Of a stretch of 64,000 nt of DNA, positions 1-8,654 are shown one piece after another (position 1 is the stretch's first letter; every line of letters begins with the position of its first letter). This DNA is from Enemella dayhoffiae (GTDB lineage Bacteria; Actinomycetota; Actinomycetes; Propionibacteriales; Propionibacteriaceae). The notes beneath the pieces are model-generated. The model ran no database searches and was not told where the DNA came from. It worked only from the letters and a program-made list of their open reading frames with translations. The position numbers were made by a program, and so were the translations under genes. The stretch covers positions 62,001-126,000 of the forward strand of contig NZ_NMVQ01000001.1 in NCBI RefSeq assembly GCF_002250625.1, in the 5' to 3' direction.

Positions 1-1029
1 GTGAGTGAGAACACCAGCCCCACCCGTAAGCGCATCATCCTCCACGACATCTCCAGCCGCGCCTGGGAGCATCCGGCCGATCGCGGCGCCCTGGTCGCGC
101 TGCGCAAGCTGCAGGGATTCGACACCATCGTGCGCAAGTGGTCCGGTTTCATCAACGAGCGCATGGTCAAGATGCTGCTGCTCGGATCGAACGTCCGGGT
201 CTCCGAGCGCCAGTTCCCGCGCGTGCACAAGCTGTACGCCGAGGCCGGGCAGTCGCTCGACGTCGCCGACCTGCCCGAGTTGTACGTCAGCGCCTCGCCG
301 TTGCTGAACGCGTACACGATCGGCATGGACACCCCGCGGATCGTGGTCAACTCCGCGCTGGTCGACCTGATGGATGACGACGAACTGCGGTTCGTGCTGG
401 GCCACGAGCTGGGTCACGCGCTGAGCGGGCACGCGCTCTATCGCACGCTGCTCGCCTATCTGATCCAGGTCGGCGCCACCCTCGCCGGCGGGATTCCCTT
501 CGGCTATTGGGGAATCCGCGCGATCATCGCCGCACTCGGTGAGTGGGCGCGCAAGGCAGAGCTCTCCGGCGACCGGGCCGGGCTGCTGGCCACCCAGGAC
601 GTCGGCGCGGCGATCCGGGTGCAGATGAAGCTCGCCTCCGGCGGCCACCTGGCCGATCTGGACCAGACCGAGTTCCTCGAGCAGGCGCGAGAATACGACG
701 CCACCGAGGACCTGCGCGACTCGGTGATGAAGTTCATCCTGATCGAGGAGACCAGCCACCCCTACGCGGTGATGCGGGCCGGCGAGCTGCGCAAGTGGGT
801 GGATTCCGGGGAGTACGCCGAGATCCTGTCCGGCAACTATCCGCGGCGGCAGCAGGACCGCGACGCCAGGATCTCCGAGGAGGCCGCGGCCGCGGCCGAG
901 TCGTATCTGTCGGCGTTCCGCAGCAGCCAGGATTCGATCGTGCGCCTGGCTCGCGACCTCGGCGACGGACTGGGAGAGTTCGGCCGCTGGATCGGTGGAC
1001 GATTCAAGCAGGGGCCGCCCAACCAGTGA
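1..1029 (+). CDS. M48 family zinc metallopeptidase (HtpX/Ste24-like)
   Basis: 342-residue membrane-associated zinc protease. The HExxH motif HELGH lies at about residues 135-139 inside FVLGHELGHALSGH. The third zinc ligand is probably Glu187 in AELSGDRAG, the usual M48 pattern. A hydrophobic segment at about 149-180 would anchor it in the membrane with the active site facing the cytoplasm. The family degrades misfolded membrane proteins; the substrate here is unknown. The reading frame opens with GTG at base 1 and MSENTSP looks like a true N-terminus, but upstream sequence is missing, so the start cannot be checked. A second, unrelated-looking M48 protein is at 21048-22175. The gene converges with the MFS gene downstream. 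Confidence 0.87.
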   Translation: MSENTSPTRKRIILHDISSRAWEHPADRGALVALRKLQGFDTIVRKWSGFINERMVKMLLLGSNVRVSERQFPRVHKLYAEAGQSLDVADLPELYVSASPLLNAYTIGMDTPRIVVNSALVDLMDDDELRFVLGHELGHALSGHALYRTLLAYLIQVGATLAGGIPFGYWGIRAIIAALGEWARKAELSGDRAGLLATQDVGAAIRVQMKLASGGHLADLDQTEFLEQAREYDATEDLRDSVMKFILIEETSHPYAVMRAGELRKWVDSGEYAEILSGNYPRRQQDRDARISEEAAAAAESYLSAFRSSQDSIVRLARDLGDGLGEFGRWIGGRFKQGPPNQ

Positions 1030-1050
1030 CGGCCGCGCCGAGCCCTGGCC

Positions 1051-1082
1051 CGGGCCCAGGCCGGGCCGGGCCCAGGCCGGGC
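1051..1082. repeat. Tandem 16-bp repeat between convergent genes
   Basis: Two identical copies of CGGGCCCAGGCCGGGC lie head to tail (1051-1066, 1067-1082). A third, diverged copy runs into the stop codon of the downstream minus-strand transporter. The unit is itself partly self-complementary (GGGCCC, GGCCCGGGCC at the junctions), so the spacer between the two convergent genes could fold and help end transcription. Confidence 0.6.
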
Positions 1083-2558
1083 TCAGGCCGGGGCGGCGGC
1101 CGGCTCGGCCTCGGCGTCTCCGATGGGAGCGGTCGGTTCGGCGGGCCGGGTCGGGCGCAGCAGCAGCGCCAGCACGATCGACCCCGCGGCCAACACCGTG
1201 GCCAGGGTGAACGTGGCGTGGGTGCCGGCAAGCAATGCCTGCACCGGTTCGGTTCCCGCGGCGGTCAGCGACTTGGCGCGCTCGGCCATCACCGTCACCA
1301 GCAGGGCCGCGCCGGCGGCACCGGCCACCTGCTGCAGGGTGCCGACCAGGGCCGAGCCATCGGCGTACAGGTGCGGCGGCAGGTCACCCAGCGAGGTCGC
1401 GAAGATCGGCGTGAACACGAACGACAGCGACAGACACAGCAGCACGTGCATCGCCGCCAGCAGCACCACCGGGGTGCTGGTCGTGGTGAGCACGCTCAGC
1501 GCGAACACCATCGCGGTCATCATCGCCGTCGCCGGGACGACCAGCCGGCGGGCGCCGAAACGGTCGTGCAGGCGGCCGATCAGCGGGCCGAGCAGCCCCA
1601 TCGCCAGGCCGCCGGGCAGCATCAGCAACCCGGCCGCCTGGGTGTCCAGGCCGCGCACCTCCTGCAGATAGATCGGATAGACCAGGAAGACGCCCATCAG
1701 GCCGGTGAAACCGATCATCAGCACGCCCAGCCCGACGGTGAAGTTGCGGTGCTTGAAGGTGCGCAGCTCCAGCAGCGGACGGTCCAGCACCAACTGCCGC
1801 CAGACGAACAGGCCGAGCGCCACGGCAGCCACGGCGAAGGAGCCGATCATCACCGTCAGCTGGCCGGGTGCGCCGACCTTGTTCAGCGCGAAGACCAGAC
1901 CGCCGAATCCGAACGCCGACAGCAGGATCGAGATCGGGTCGATCGGCTTGATGGAGCGCTCACCGACGTTGGTCAGCCGGATCGCGCCGATCACCAGCAT
2001 CACCAGCGCGATCGGCAGCATCACCCAGAAAATCGTGCGCCAGTGGGAATAGCGCAGGATCACCCCGGACAGCGACGGGCCCAGCGCGGGCGCCATCGAC
2101 ATCACGATCGAGATCAGGCCCATCACCTGGCCGCGCTTGTGCATCGGCACCAGGACCAGGATGTTGGTCATAAGCAGCGGCATCATGATCGCGGTACCGG
2201 AGGCCTGGACCACGCGCGCCAGCAGCAGCGCTCCGAAGGCCGGCGCGACGGCGGCGAGCAGGGTGCCGGCGGAGAACAGCCCCAGCGCGGTGAGGAAGAC
2301 CTGCCGGGTGGTGAACCGGTTCATCACGAAGCCGGTGGTCGGGATCACCACGGCCATGGTCAGCATGAAGCCGGTGGTCAGCCACTGTGCGGTCTGCGCC
2401 TCGACGTGCAGGTCGCCCATCAGCACGGGCAGCGCGACGGCCATCGTCGTCTCGTTGAGGATGACCACGAAGGCCGCGCCGAGCAGCAGCCCGATCACGC
2501 CCCACGGAATCGGTTGATCGGTCGTCTCGGGTTGGGTCTGGTCCTGCATCACGGCCAC
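1083..2558 (-). CDS. DHA2 (EmrB/QacA) family MFS multidrug efflux transporter
   Basis: 491-residue proton-coupled drug exporter of the 14-TM DHA2 family. The N-terminal region carries the family pattern: first helix GVIGLLLGAAFVVILNETTM, then ALPVLMGDLHV and the QWLTTGFMLTMAVVIPTTGF segment. The sequence is hydrophobic throughout, with short loops such as GRLHDRFGARRL, which resembles the inter-domain motif A. GTG at 2558 is the longest start; an ATG three codons further in (MQDQTQ) is equally possible. The substrate is not predictable. The C-terminal tail is Ala/Pro/Glu-rich. Confidence 0.88.
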   Translation of the reverse strand: MAVMQDQTQPETTDQPIPWGVIGLLLGAAFVVILNETTMAVALPVLMGDLHVEAQTAQWLTTGFMLTMAVVIPTTGFVMNRFTTRQVFLTALGLFSAGTLLAAVAPAFGALLLARVVQASGTAIMMPLLMTNILVLVPMHKRGQVMGLISIVMSMAPALGPSLSGVILRYSHWRTIFWVMLPIALVMLVIGAIRLTNVGERSIKPIDPISILLSAFGFGGLVFALNKVGAPGQLTVMIGSFAVAAVALGLFVWRQLVLDRPLLELRTFKHRNFTVGLGVLMIGFTGLMGVFLVYPIYLQEVRGLDTQAAGLLMLPGGLAMGLLGPLIGRLHDRFGARRLVVPATAMMTAMVFALSVLTTTSTPVVLLAAMHVLLCLSLSFVFTPIFATSLGDLPPHLYADGSALVGTLQQVAGAAGAALLVTVMAERAKSLTAAGTEPVQALLAGTHATFTLATVLAAGSIVLALLLRPTRPAEPTAPIGDAEAEPAAAPA

Positions 2559-2668
2559 ACGTCGCTCTCACTCGTCGGGGTGGACGCCCATCCAACCCAC
2601 CGAGTGGTTAGTTTATTCCGACCGCGCGGATCCGGCCTCCGCTTTTTCGCAGGGTACGCCGCGGCCGG

Positions 2669-4042
2669 TCAGCCCGCGTCCGGGTCAGGCGTCTTGTCCT
2701 TGTCCTTGCCCTTGCCGTTCTGGTTGCCCTTGCCGTTCGGCTGGTCGTCCGGGGTCTCGGTCGGGGCCTCGGTGGTGGGCGGAGCCGCGCTGGTGGCCGG
2801 GGCGGTGCTGGGCGGGCGGGTGGTGGCGCGCGTGGTGGTCGGGGCGGCGGGTCGGGTGCTGGTCGGTCGCGTGGCCGAAGGGGTCGGTGTCGGGGTCGCC
2901 GTGACCCCACCACCGGGCAGGCTCGCCAGGTTCGGCAACAGCGACACGGCGGCCGCCACCCCGGCGGCGAGCAGCATCAGCAGCACCACGACCCACGGCC
3001 AGCGGGACTTCTGCCGCGTCGGCGGGACATAGGGACGACTGCCGGTGGGCGCGGCCACGGGCGCGATCGGCCGGCGACGGTGTCCCTCGTGCGGCGCGGG
3101 TTCGGGCTCACTGGGGGTCTCGGCATAGCTGGTGCGGGTGCGGTTGTGCGGCATCACCGCGGTGGCCGGCGGGGCGACGGCGGTGGGCAGGGCGGCCGTG
3201 GGGGCGGCGGCGATCATCGTGGGCGCACCCGGGTCTGCCTCGAGGGCGCGGAGCTGGTCGAGCACCTGAGCGCCGGAGGGTCGGTGCGCCGGGTCCTTGG
3301 CCAGCAGCGCGGTGACCAGGGCGTCCAGCGCCGGCGGCAGGTCGGTGCGCCGCTCGGTCAGGTGGGGCGGTTGGGCGTTGATCTGCTGGTTGGCAACCGC
3401 GAGCGCCTCACCGGAGAACGGCGGGCGCCCGGTGAACATGGTCATCAACAGACAGCCCAGGGCGTACCAGTCCGCGGCCTCGGTCGCCTGCCGTCCGCTG
3501 GCCTGCTCGGGTGACATGTACGCCGCCGTGCCCAGCGCGGTCGCCGGTGCGGTGAGGGCGGCACCGGCGTTCTCCGAGAGCTGCGCGATGCCGAAGTCGA
3601 CCAGCTTCACCTCGTTGTTGTGGAACATCACGTTGCCCGGCTTGATGTCGCGGTGCACCACGCCGATCCGGTGCGCGGCGAGCAGCCCGCGGGTCACCTC
3701 CCGGGCGACCTGGAGCCCCTCCACGAGCCCCAGCGGACCGGTGGCGTGCAGGTGTTCGGACAGGCTCGGGCCGGTCAACAGCTCCATCACCAGAAAGGCG
3801 GTGTCACCGTCGAAGCCGGCGTCGAAGACCTGGACCACCTGCGGTGCGCTGAGCCCGGCGGTGGCGACGGCCTCCCGCCGGAACCGCTCCCGCGCCGTCT
3901 GGTCCTGACCGGCGAGGTCGACGGTCTTCACCGCCACGATCCGCTGCAGCACCCGGTCCCGGCCCCGCCAGACCTGACCCATCCCGCCTCCGGCGAGGCG
4001 TTCGGTCAGCTCGTAGCGGTTGGCGAGCAGGTCTGGGGTCAT
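2669..4042 (-). CDS. Membrane Ser/Thr protein kinase (PknB-type)
   Basis: 457 residues. The kinase domain spans about 9-265: glycine loop AGGGMGQVW, ATP-binding Lys39, catalytic HRDIKPGN at 130-137, DFG at 149-151 and SPEQA in place of APE. A single membrane helix (WPWVVVLLMLLAAGVAAAV, about 347-365) follows a basic juxtamembrane linker. The exterior part is a low-complexity Thr/Pro-rich stalk ending in a Lys/Asp-rich tail, with no PASTA repeats, so no sensor domain is recognisable. The start codon overlaps the stop of lgt in an ATGA, so the two are probably co-translated. Confidence 0.92.
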   Translation of the reverse strand: MTPDLLANRYELTERLAGGGMGQVWRGRDRVLQRIVAVKTVDLAGQDQTARERFRREAVATAGLSAPQVVQVFDAGFDGDTAFLVMELLTGPSLSEHLHATGPLGLVEGLQVAREVTRGLLAAHRIGVVHRDIKPGNVMFHNNEVKLVDFGIAQLSENAGAALTAPATALGTAAYMSPEQASGRQATEAADWYALGCLLMTMFTGRPPFSGEALAVANQQINAQPPHLTERRTDLPPALDALVTALLAKDPAHRPSGAQVLDQLRALEADPGAPTMIAAAPTAALPTAVAPPATAVMPHNRTRTSYAETPSEPEPAPHEGHRRRPIAPVAAPTGSRPYVPPTRQKSRWPWVVVLLMLLAAGVAAAVSLLPNLASLPGGGVTATPTPTPSATRPTSTRPAAPTTTRATTRPPSTAPATSAAPPTTEAPTETPDDQPNGKGNQNGKGKDKDKTPDPDAG

Positions 4043-5058
4043 GACCGCTCTCCGTTGCCCGCCTTGTCGGTGTCGGCCTTGTCGGTGTCGGTGTCGGCCG
4101 TGGCGGTGTCGGCCTTGGCGGTCTCGGGCTCGTCAGCGTCGCCCTTGGCGGCGTCGGTGTCGCTGTCGGTGTCGTCGGTCTCGGAGACCGCCGTGGCACC
4201 GCCGGCCTCCTCGTCGGTCTCGGCGGGGGCGGCGTGCAGGTCACGTTTGCGGGCCCAGAGCCAAAGCGCGGCGCCGCCGAGAATCATCGGTACGCAGAGC
4301 CACTGCCCCATCGACAACCCCAGCGACAGCAGTCCCAGGTAGTCATCGGGCTCGCGGAAATACTCGGCGGCGAAGCGGAACACGCCATACCCGAACAGGA
4401 AGGCCGCCGCCACCTGACCCCGCGCACGCTCGCGCCGGGCGTACCACCACAAGAACGCGAAGAGCAGCAGCCCCTCGCCGAGGAACTGGTAGAGCTGCGA
4501 GGGGTGCCGCGGGATCCCGCCGGCCGCAGGGTCGGGAAAGACAGTCGCCCAGGGCAGCGCCGGGTCTGCGGCCCGGCCCCACAGCTCGCCGTTGATGAAG
4601 TTGCCGATCCGCCCGGCCGCCAGCCCGATCGGCACCGCCGGCACCAGCAGGTCGCCGACCTCCAGGAACGGCCGCTTGCGCCGCCAGGCGTACACCGCCA
4701 ACCCGAGGATCACACCGAGCGCGCCGCCGTGGAAGGACATGCCGCCCTCCCACACCTTGACGATGTCCAACGGATGCTGCAGGAAATACACGGGCTTGTA
4801 GAACAGGCAGTAACCCAGCCGCCCGCCCAGGATCACGCCCAGGATGGCGACCAGCAACAGGTCCTCCACACTCTCCCGCGTCCACGGCGCCGGCCTGGTG
4901 ATCCGCGCGAACGGCTGGTGCTTCAGCCGGCGCAGCAACAGCAGATAGCCGAGGCCGAACCCGAGCAGGTACATCAGGGCGTACCAGTGCACGGACAGCG
5001 GCCCGAGCCGGAAGGCAACCGGGTCGATCTGCGGAAGGTTCAGCACCAGGTACGACAC
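4039..5058 (-). CDS. lgt: Prolipoprotein diacylglyceryl transferase
   Basis: Transfers diacylglycerol from phosphatidylglycerol to the lipobox cysteine of preprolipoproteins in the cytoplasmic membrane. The Lgt signature GRIGNFINGELWGR is intact, as is the GGMSFHGGALG segment, and about seven TM helices are visible. I place the start at GTG 5058: the resulting N-terminus (xSYLVLNLPQIDPVAF) aligns residue for residue with the E. coli Lgt N-terminus as I remember it, and GGGAG lies upstream. An in-frame GTG at 5106 would add 16 poorly supported residues. The cytoplasmic tail is an acidic Asp/Thr/Ala/Lys low-complexity repeat of about 50 residues, unlike typical Lgt. Its stop overlaps the kinase start (ATGA). 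Confidence 0.95.
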   Translation of the reverse strand: MSYLVLNLPQIDPVAFRLGPLSVHWYALMYLLGFGLGYLLLLRRLKHQPFARITRPAPWTRESVEDLLLVAILGVILGGRLGYCLFYKPVYFLQHPLDIVKVWEGGMSFHGGALGVILGLAVYAWRRKRPFLEVGDLLVPAVPIGLAAGRIGNFINGELWGRAADPALPWATVFPDPAAGGIPRHPSQLYQFLGEGLLLFAFLWWYARRERARGQVAAAFLFGYGVFRFAAEYFREPDDYLGLLSLGLSMGQWLCVPMILGGAALWLWARKRDLHAAPAETDEEAGGATAVSETDDTDSDTDAAKGDADEPETAKADTATADTDTDKADTDKAGNGERS

Positions 5059-5155
5059 GAGGCCCAAGTCTCCCACAGCCGCCAACAGCCCCCCTCGGCC
5101 TGACACGATGGGGGCAGCGGCCAGAGCGGGCCGAACGACGCCGGGAGGTGGGCCG

Positions 5156-7015
5156 ATGGAGGTCGAGCTGGCGGAGGTGCGCGACTTCCTCGCGGCGCAC
5201 GACCCCTTCGGCGCGCTGCCGACGGGCGAGTTGGATGCACTTCCGAAACGCCTCCGGCTTCGTTATGTGCGCCGCGGCCGCAGCCTGATCGCGCTCGGCC
5301 AGCAGCCCGAACACCTGATGCTGCTGCGCTCGGGGGCCGCCGACACCCACGACGACCGGGGAGTGCTGCTGCAACGCGACGAGCCCGGCACCTGCTTCGG
5401 CTTCACCGCGCTGCTCGACGGCAGCCCGTCGCCCTATTCGGTCACCGCGGCCGAGGACGCGCTGGTGCTGGAGCTGCCCGCGGCCGACTTCACCGAGCTG
5501 TGCGCCGAGCACCCCACCTTTAGCCAGTTCTTCCTGCGCCGGCGCAACAGCATCGCCGCCGCGGCCGAGGCGTTGCATGCCACCGACTCCGGGCGGGCGG
5601 TGCTGCGGGTCCGGGCCGAGGCGCTGCTCGGGCGGGACCCGATCACCAGCACCGGTGACCGCACCGTGCGCGAGGCGGCCCGGCTGATGACCGAGCACCG
5701 GGTTTCCGCGCTGCTGGTCGTCGACGACACCGGTTCCCTGATCGGCATCCTCACCGACCGGGACCTGCGCCGGGTGCTGGCCGAGGCGCGCGATCCGCAC
5801 ACCGCGGTGGCCAAGGTGACGACCGCCGACCCGGTCACCGTCGCCCCCGAGACGACCGCCGTCGAGCTGCTGCTGGAGATGCTCACCCGCAACGTGCACC
5901 ACCTGCCGGTGACGCGTGGCGGCCGGCCGTTGGGGATGATCTCCAGCGGTGACCTGGTCCGGCTGGAGCGCACCAACCCGGTCTATCTGGCCGGCGAGGT
6001 GGCCCGCCAGACGGATCTGCCCTCGCTGGCCCGGCTCACCGACCGTGTGCCGCGGATCGTCTCCCAGCTGGTCGAGGCCGACGCCACCGCCGGCGAGATC
6101 CACCGGGTGTTGACCGCGGTCGCCGACGAGGTGGCCCGCGCGGCGCTGCGGATGGCCGAGCAGGAGCTCGGGCCGCCGCCGATGCCGTACTGCTTCGTGG
6201 TGCTCGGCTCCCAGGGGCGCCGCGAACATGGGTTGGGCAGCGACCAGGACAATGCGCTGATCACCGCCGAACCGGCCACCGGTGAGGCCGCCGCGTGGTT
6301 CAGCGCGCTCGCCGAGCGGGTGACCACCTCGCTGGCCACCTGCGGCCAACCGCTGTGCCCCGGCGGGGTGATGGCCACCACCGCGGCCTGGCGTACCGAC
6401 GTGGCGGCCTGGCAGCGGCACTTCCTGCGCTGGTTGGATCAGCCGGATCCGACCAGCGTGCTGCACGCGCAGATCTTCTTCGACCTGCGCCCGATCCACG
6501 GAGATCTCTCGCTGGCGGAACGACTGCGCAGCGAGGTGCTGCAGCGCTCCCCCGATAGCGCCCGGTTCCTCGGCCACCTGGCCAAGCAGGCGACGGATCG
6601 CCAACCTCCGTTGGGATTCCTGCGCGGTTTCGTGCTGGAACGAGCCGGTGAGCACCGAGACACCTTCGACCTCAAGGCGGGCGGAATCGCTGCGGTGGTG
6701 GAGATCGCGCGGGTGTACGCCCTGGCCGGCGGTTTGACCGAGGTCGGCACCGTGGAGCGACTCGGTGCGGCCCAACGGGCCGGGTTGCTCGGTGCCGACG
6801 CGTCGGCCGACCTGATCGACGCGTTCGAGTTGATCGGCTATGTGCGGCTGCGCCACCAGGCGCGGCAGCTGCGTGCCGGGCTGGTCCCCGACAACCACGT
6901 CCGCCCGGCCGACCTGTCCGGGTTGGAGAAGCGCCACCTCAAGGAGTCGTTCACGGTGATCCGCACGGTGCAGGAATCGCTCGCCCACCGTTTCCGCACC
7001 CAGTTCATCTCCTGA
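5156..7015 (+). CDS. cNMP-binding / CBS / DUF294 nucleotidyltransferase-like protein
   Basis: 619 residues with four recognisable parts. About 1-130 is a cyclic-nucleotide-binding-like (Crp-type) domain. About 155-280 is a CBS pair (VREAARLMTEHRVSALLVVDD..., then a second copy ending GMISSGDLVRLER). About 285-430 is a DUF294 GlnD-like nucleotidyltransferase domain with GSQGRREHGLGSDQDNALI, which keeps the G-S and paired-acid motif. About 460-615 is the DUF294 C-terminal region. The family is thought to sense adenylates or second messengers; substrate and partner are unknown. ATG 5156 is chosen because GGGAGGT lies 6 nt upstream. The DnaQ-like exonuclease follows after 15 nt, a pairing often seen in actinobacteria and proteobacteria. 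Confidence 0.88.
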   Translation: MEVELAEVRDFLAAHDPFGALPTGELDALPKRLRLRYVRRGRSLIALGQQPEHLMLLRSGAADTHDDRGVLLQRDEPGTCFGFTALLDGSPSPYSVTAAEDALVLELPAADFTELCAEHPTFSQFFLRRRNSIAAAAEALHATDSGRAVLRVRAEALLGRDPITSTGDRTVREAARLMTEHRVSALLVVDDTGSLIGILTDRDLRRVLAEARDPHTAVAKVTTADPVTVAPETTAVELLLEMLTRNVHHLPVTRGGRPLGMISSGDLVRLERTNPVYLAGEVARQTDLPSLARLTDRVPRIVSQLVEADATAGEIHRVLTAVADEVARAALRMAEQELGPPPMPYCFVVLGSQGRREHGLGSDQDNALITAEPATGEAAAWFSALAERVTTSLATCGQPLCPGGVMATTAAWRTDVAAWQRHFLRWLDQPDPTSVLHAQIFFDLRPIHGDLSLAERLRSEVLQRSPDSARFLGHLAKQATDRQPPLGFLRGFVLERAGEHRDTFDLKAGGIAAVVEIARVYALAGGLTEVGTVERLGAAQRAGLLGADASADLIDAFELIGYVRLRHQARQLRAGLVPDNHVRPADLSGLEKRHLKESFTVIRTVQESLAHRFRTQFIS

Positions 7016-7030
7016 GCGGACCTGTCGAGC

Positions 7031-7717
7031 ATGCTGTCCCGGTTCTCCTCCCGCAGGCGTCGCGAACGCCAGGCCTCCGGTCTGCCCGAGGGTCCGCTGA
7101 AACGGCTGCTGCTCACCCCCACGCCGACCTCGGACACCCCGCTGGCGGAGCTGTCCCTGCTGGCTGTGGACGTGGAGACCACCGGACTCGACCCGGCCAC
7201 CGACACCCTGCTCGGGATCGGTTTCGTGCCGGTCGACGGGTCGGTGATCACGCTGGCCGGGGCCGGCTCGATGGTGCTGCGCGCGGCGACCGAGGTGGGC
7301 CAGAGTGCCCGTTTCCACGGCATCACCGATGACCAGCTGGCCGCCGGCACCGACGTCGCCGAGGCGCTGGGACGTACCCTGGAGGCCATGCGGGGGCGGG
7401 TGCTGCTCGCCCATCACGCCCTGCTGGAGCAGGATTTCCTCGGCCTCGCCTGCGAGCGGCTCTGGGGCGTACGCCCGCAGTTCGCCACCGTGGACACGAT
7501 GCTGCTGCACGCCGCGATCCTCACCCGCGGGGACGCCGAGGTCACCCTGCCGGCCAACGCCGTGCGGTTGTGGAACGCCCGCGACCGCTACGGCCTGCCG
7601 CGTTATCGGGCCCACCACGCGCTGACCGACGCGCTGGCCTGCGCCGAGCTCTATCTGGCGCAGTCGGCGGAGGTCGGGGCGAGGACCCTCGGCGCACTGC
7701 AACGGTTCAGCCGCTAG
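7031..7717 (+). CDS. DnaQ-like 3'-5' exonuclease (DEDDh)
   Basis: 228 residues. The three exonuclease motifs are present: Exo I DVETTG (about 47-52), Exo II in LLAHHALLEQDFL, and Exo III HHALTDALA, with the His and Asp of the DEDDh class. It resembles the polymerase III epsilon proofreading fold, but it is a stand-alone protein next to the DUF294 gene, so a role in RNA or DNA end trimming linked to that regulator is more likely than replicative proofreading. It lies 15 nt downstream of the DUF294 gene and is probably in the same operon. Confidence 0.87.
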   Translation: MLSRFSSRRRRERQASGLPEGPLKRLLLTPTPTSDTPLAELSLLAVDVETTGLDPATDTLLGIGFVPVDGSVITLAGAGSMVLRAATEVGQSARFHGITDDQLAAGTDVAEALGRTLEAMRGRVLLAHHALLEQDFLGLACERLWGVRPQFATVDTMLLHAAILTRGDAEVTLPANAVRLWNARDRYGLPRYRAHHALTDALACAELYLAQSAEVGARTLGALQRFSR

Positions 7718-7720
7718 GGT
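7715..7720 (+). promoter_or_regulatory. TAGGGT -10 box, leaderless promoter of the dehalogenase gene
   Basis: TAGGGT ends 7 nt before the ATG at 7728, with no Shine-Dalgarno sequence between. This places the transcription start at or next to the start codon. Confidence 0.5.
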
Positions 7721-7727
7721 CGGCAGC

Positions 7728-8645
7728 ATGACCGCCTTCGAGGGGTACGCCGAGTTCGCACGCGAGGCGAACGGGGTCACCCTGCGCGGACGCAGCCACC
7801 TGGGCGGGGATCGGATCCCGTTGCTGCTGCTGCACGGTCACCCTGAAACCCACCTGATATGGCGGCTGATCGCCGATCGGCTGGCGGCCGACTTCCAGGT
7901 GGTCGCCCCCGACCTGCGCGGTTATGGCGCCTCGGACAAGCCGCCGAGCACCGCCGATCACGCGTCGTATTCGTTTCGGGAGATGGCGCGCGATGCGGTC
8001 GAGCTGATGCGCGGGTTCGGGTTCGACCGGTTCGCGATCGCCTCGCACGATCGCGGGTCCCGGGTCACCGCCCGGCTGGTCGCCGACCATCCCGAGGTCG
8101 TCACTTCTGCCGTGCTGATGGACATCGCGCCGACGGTGGACATGTACGCCGGCACCACCCGCGAGTTCGCCGAGGCGTACTGGCACTGGTTCTTCCTGAT
8201 CCAACCGAGCCCACTGCCGGAGGAACTGGTGAACGCCAACCCGCACGCCTACGTGGCGCGGCTGATGGGTGCACGGCACGGCAACCTGGAGCCGTTCGCC
8301 GGCGCGATGGAGGCCTACCAGGCGGCTCTGGAGGATCCGGAGGCCGTGCGGGGGATGTGCGAGGACTATCGCGCCGCCGCCAGCATCGACCTGGCGCATG
8401 ATCGCGCGGATCGTGAAGCGGGGTTGCAGATCCGGACACCGCTGCGGGTGCTGTGGGGTGCGCAAGGAGTGGTCGAGCGGTTGTTCGACCCGCTGACGCT
8501 GTGGGGTCGGGTGGCCGGGCAGGTGTCGGGCCGGACGCTGGACTGCGGGCACTATCTGCCGGAGGAGCAACCCGACGAGGTGTACGCCGAGGTGGTCGGG
8601 TTCACCCGGGCGCACTGGCCCTTCGACAGGCTCAGGGAACGATAG
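7728..8645 (+). CDS. Fluoroacetate/haloacetate dehalogenase-like alpha/beta hydrolase
   Basis: 305 residues, alpha/beta-hydrolase fold. Features match the fluoroacetate dehalogenase subfamily (EC 3.8.1.3) as I know it: oxyanion-hole loop HGHPE, RGYGASDKP, an aspartate nucleophile elbow SHDRGSR (not a Ser) with two Arg to bind a carboxylate, MDIAPT, the halide-site-like YWHWFFL, DYRAAASIDL, and a late catalytic His in CGHYLPEEQ. Epoxide hydrolases also use Asp, but the HDRGxR and YWHW pair favours dehalogenase. The substrate is unproven. The last residues (FDRLRER) are encoded by a dispersed repeat (8619-8638), so the original C-terminus may have been replaced. Confidence 0.82.
   Translation: MTAFEGYAEFAREANGVTLRGRSHLGGDRIPLLLLHGHPETHLIWRLIADRLAADFQVVAPDLRGYGASDKPPSTADHASYSFREMARDAVELMRGFGFDRFAIASHDRGSRVTARLVADHPEVVTSAVLMDIAPTVDMYAGTTREFAEAYWHWFFLIQPSPLPEELVNANPHAYVARLMGARHGNLEPFAGAMEAYQAALEDPEAVRGMCEDYRAAASIDLAHDRADREAGLQIRTPLRVLWGAQGVVERLFDPLTLWGRVAGQVSGRTLDCGHYLPEEQPDEVYAEVVGFTRAHWPFDRLRER
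8619..8638 (+). repeat. Dispersed repeat CCCTTCGACAGGCTCAGGGA inside coding sequence
   Basis: A 20-bp copy of a short dispersed repeat also found at 22561 (twice in tandem) and 52679, with a longer variant at 47040. The two ends pair as CCCTtcga / tcAGGG-type arms. Here it forms the last codons of the dehalogenase gene. Confidence 0.75.
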
Positions 8646-8654
8646 GAGAGTGGG

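Noticed and set aside
543-3032. Very long open frame on the plus strand (over 800 codons) across the end of the M48 gene, the MFS gene and the kinase
   Set aside because: Arg/Gly/Gln-rich translation with no homology; it lies antisense to clearly coding genes and is a product of high third-position GC.
4050-4240. CRISPR-like periodic repeats in the lgt tail region (GTCGGTGTCGGC units)
   Set aside because: Short, in-frame low-complexity coding repeats with no unique spacers.
5059-5106. Longer lgt start at GTG 5106
   Set aside because: No ribosome-binding sequence, and the 16 extra residues do not align with the Lgt N-terminus, while GTG 5058 does.
4343-7780. Over 1100-codon open frame on the minus strand opposite the DUF294 and exonuclease genes
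   Set aside because: Composition is His/Gln/Arg/Gly-rich and domain-free except where it overlaps lgt in the wrong frame; antisense shadow.
8619-8638. Insertion-sequence end or attachment site
   Set aside because: No transposase, no target duplication and several identical copies elsewhere; a short dispersed repeat explains it better.
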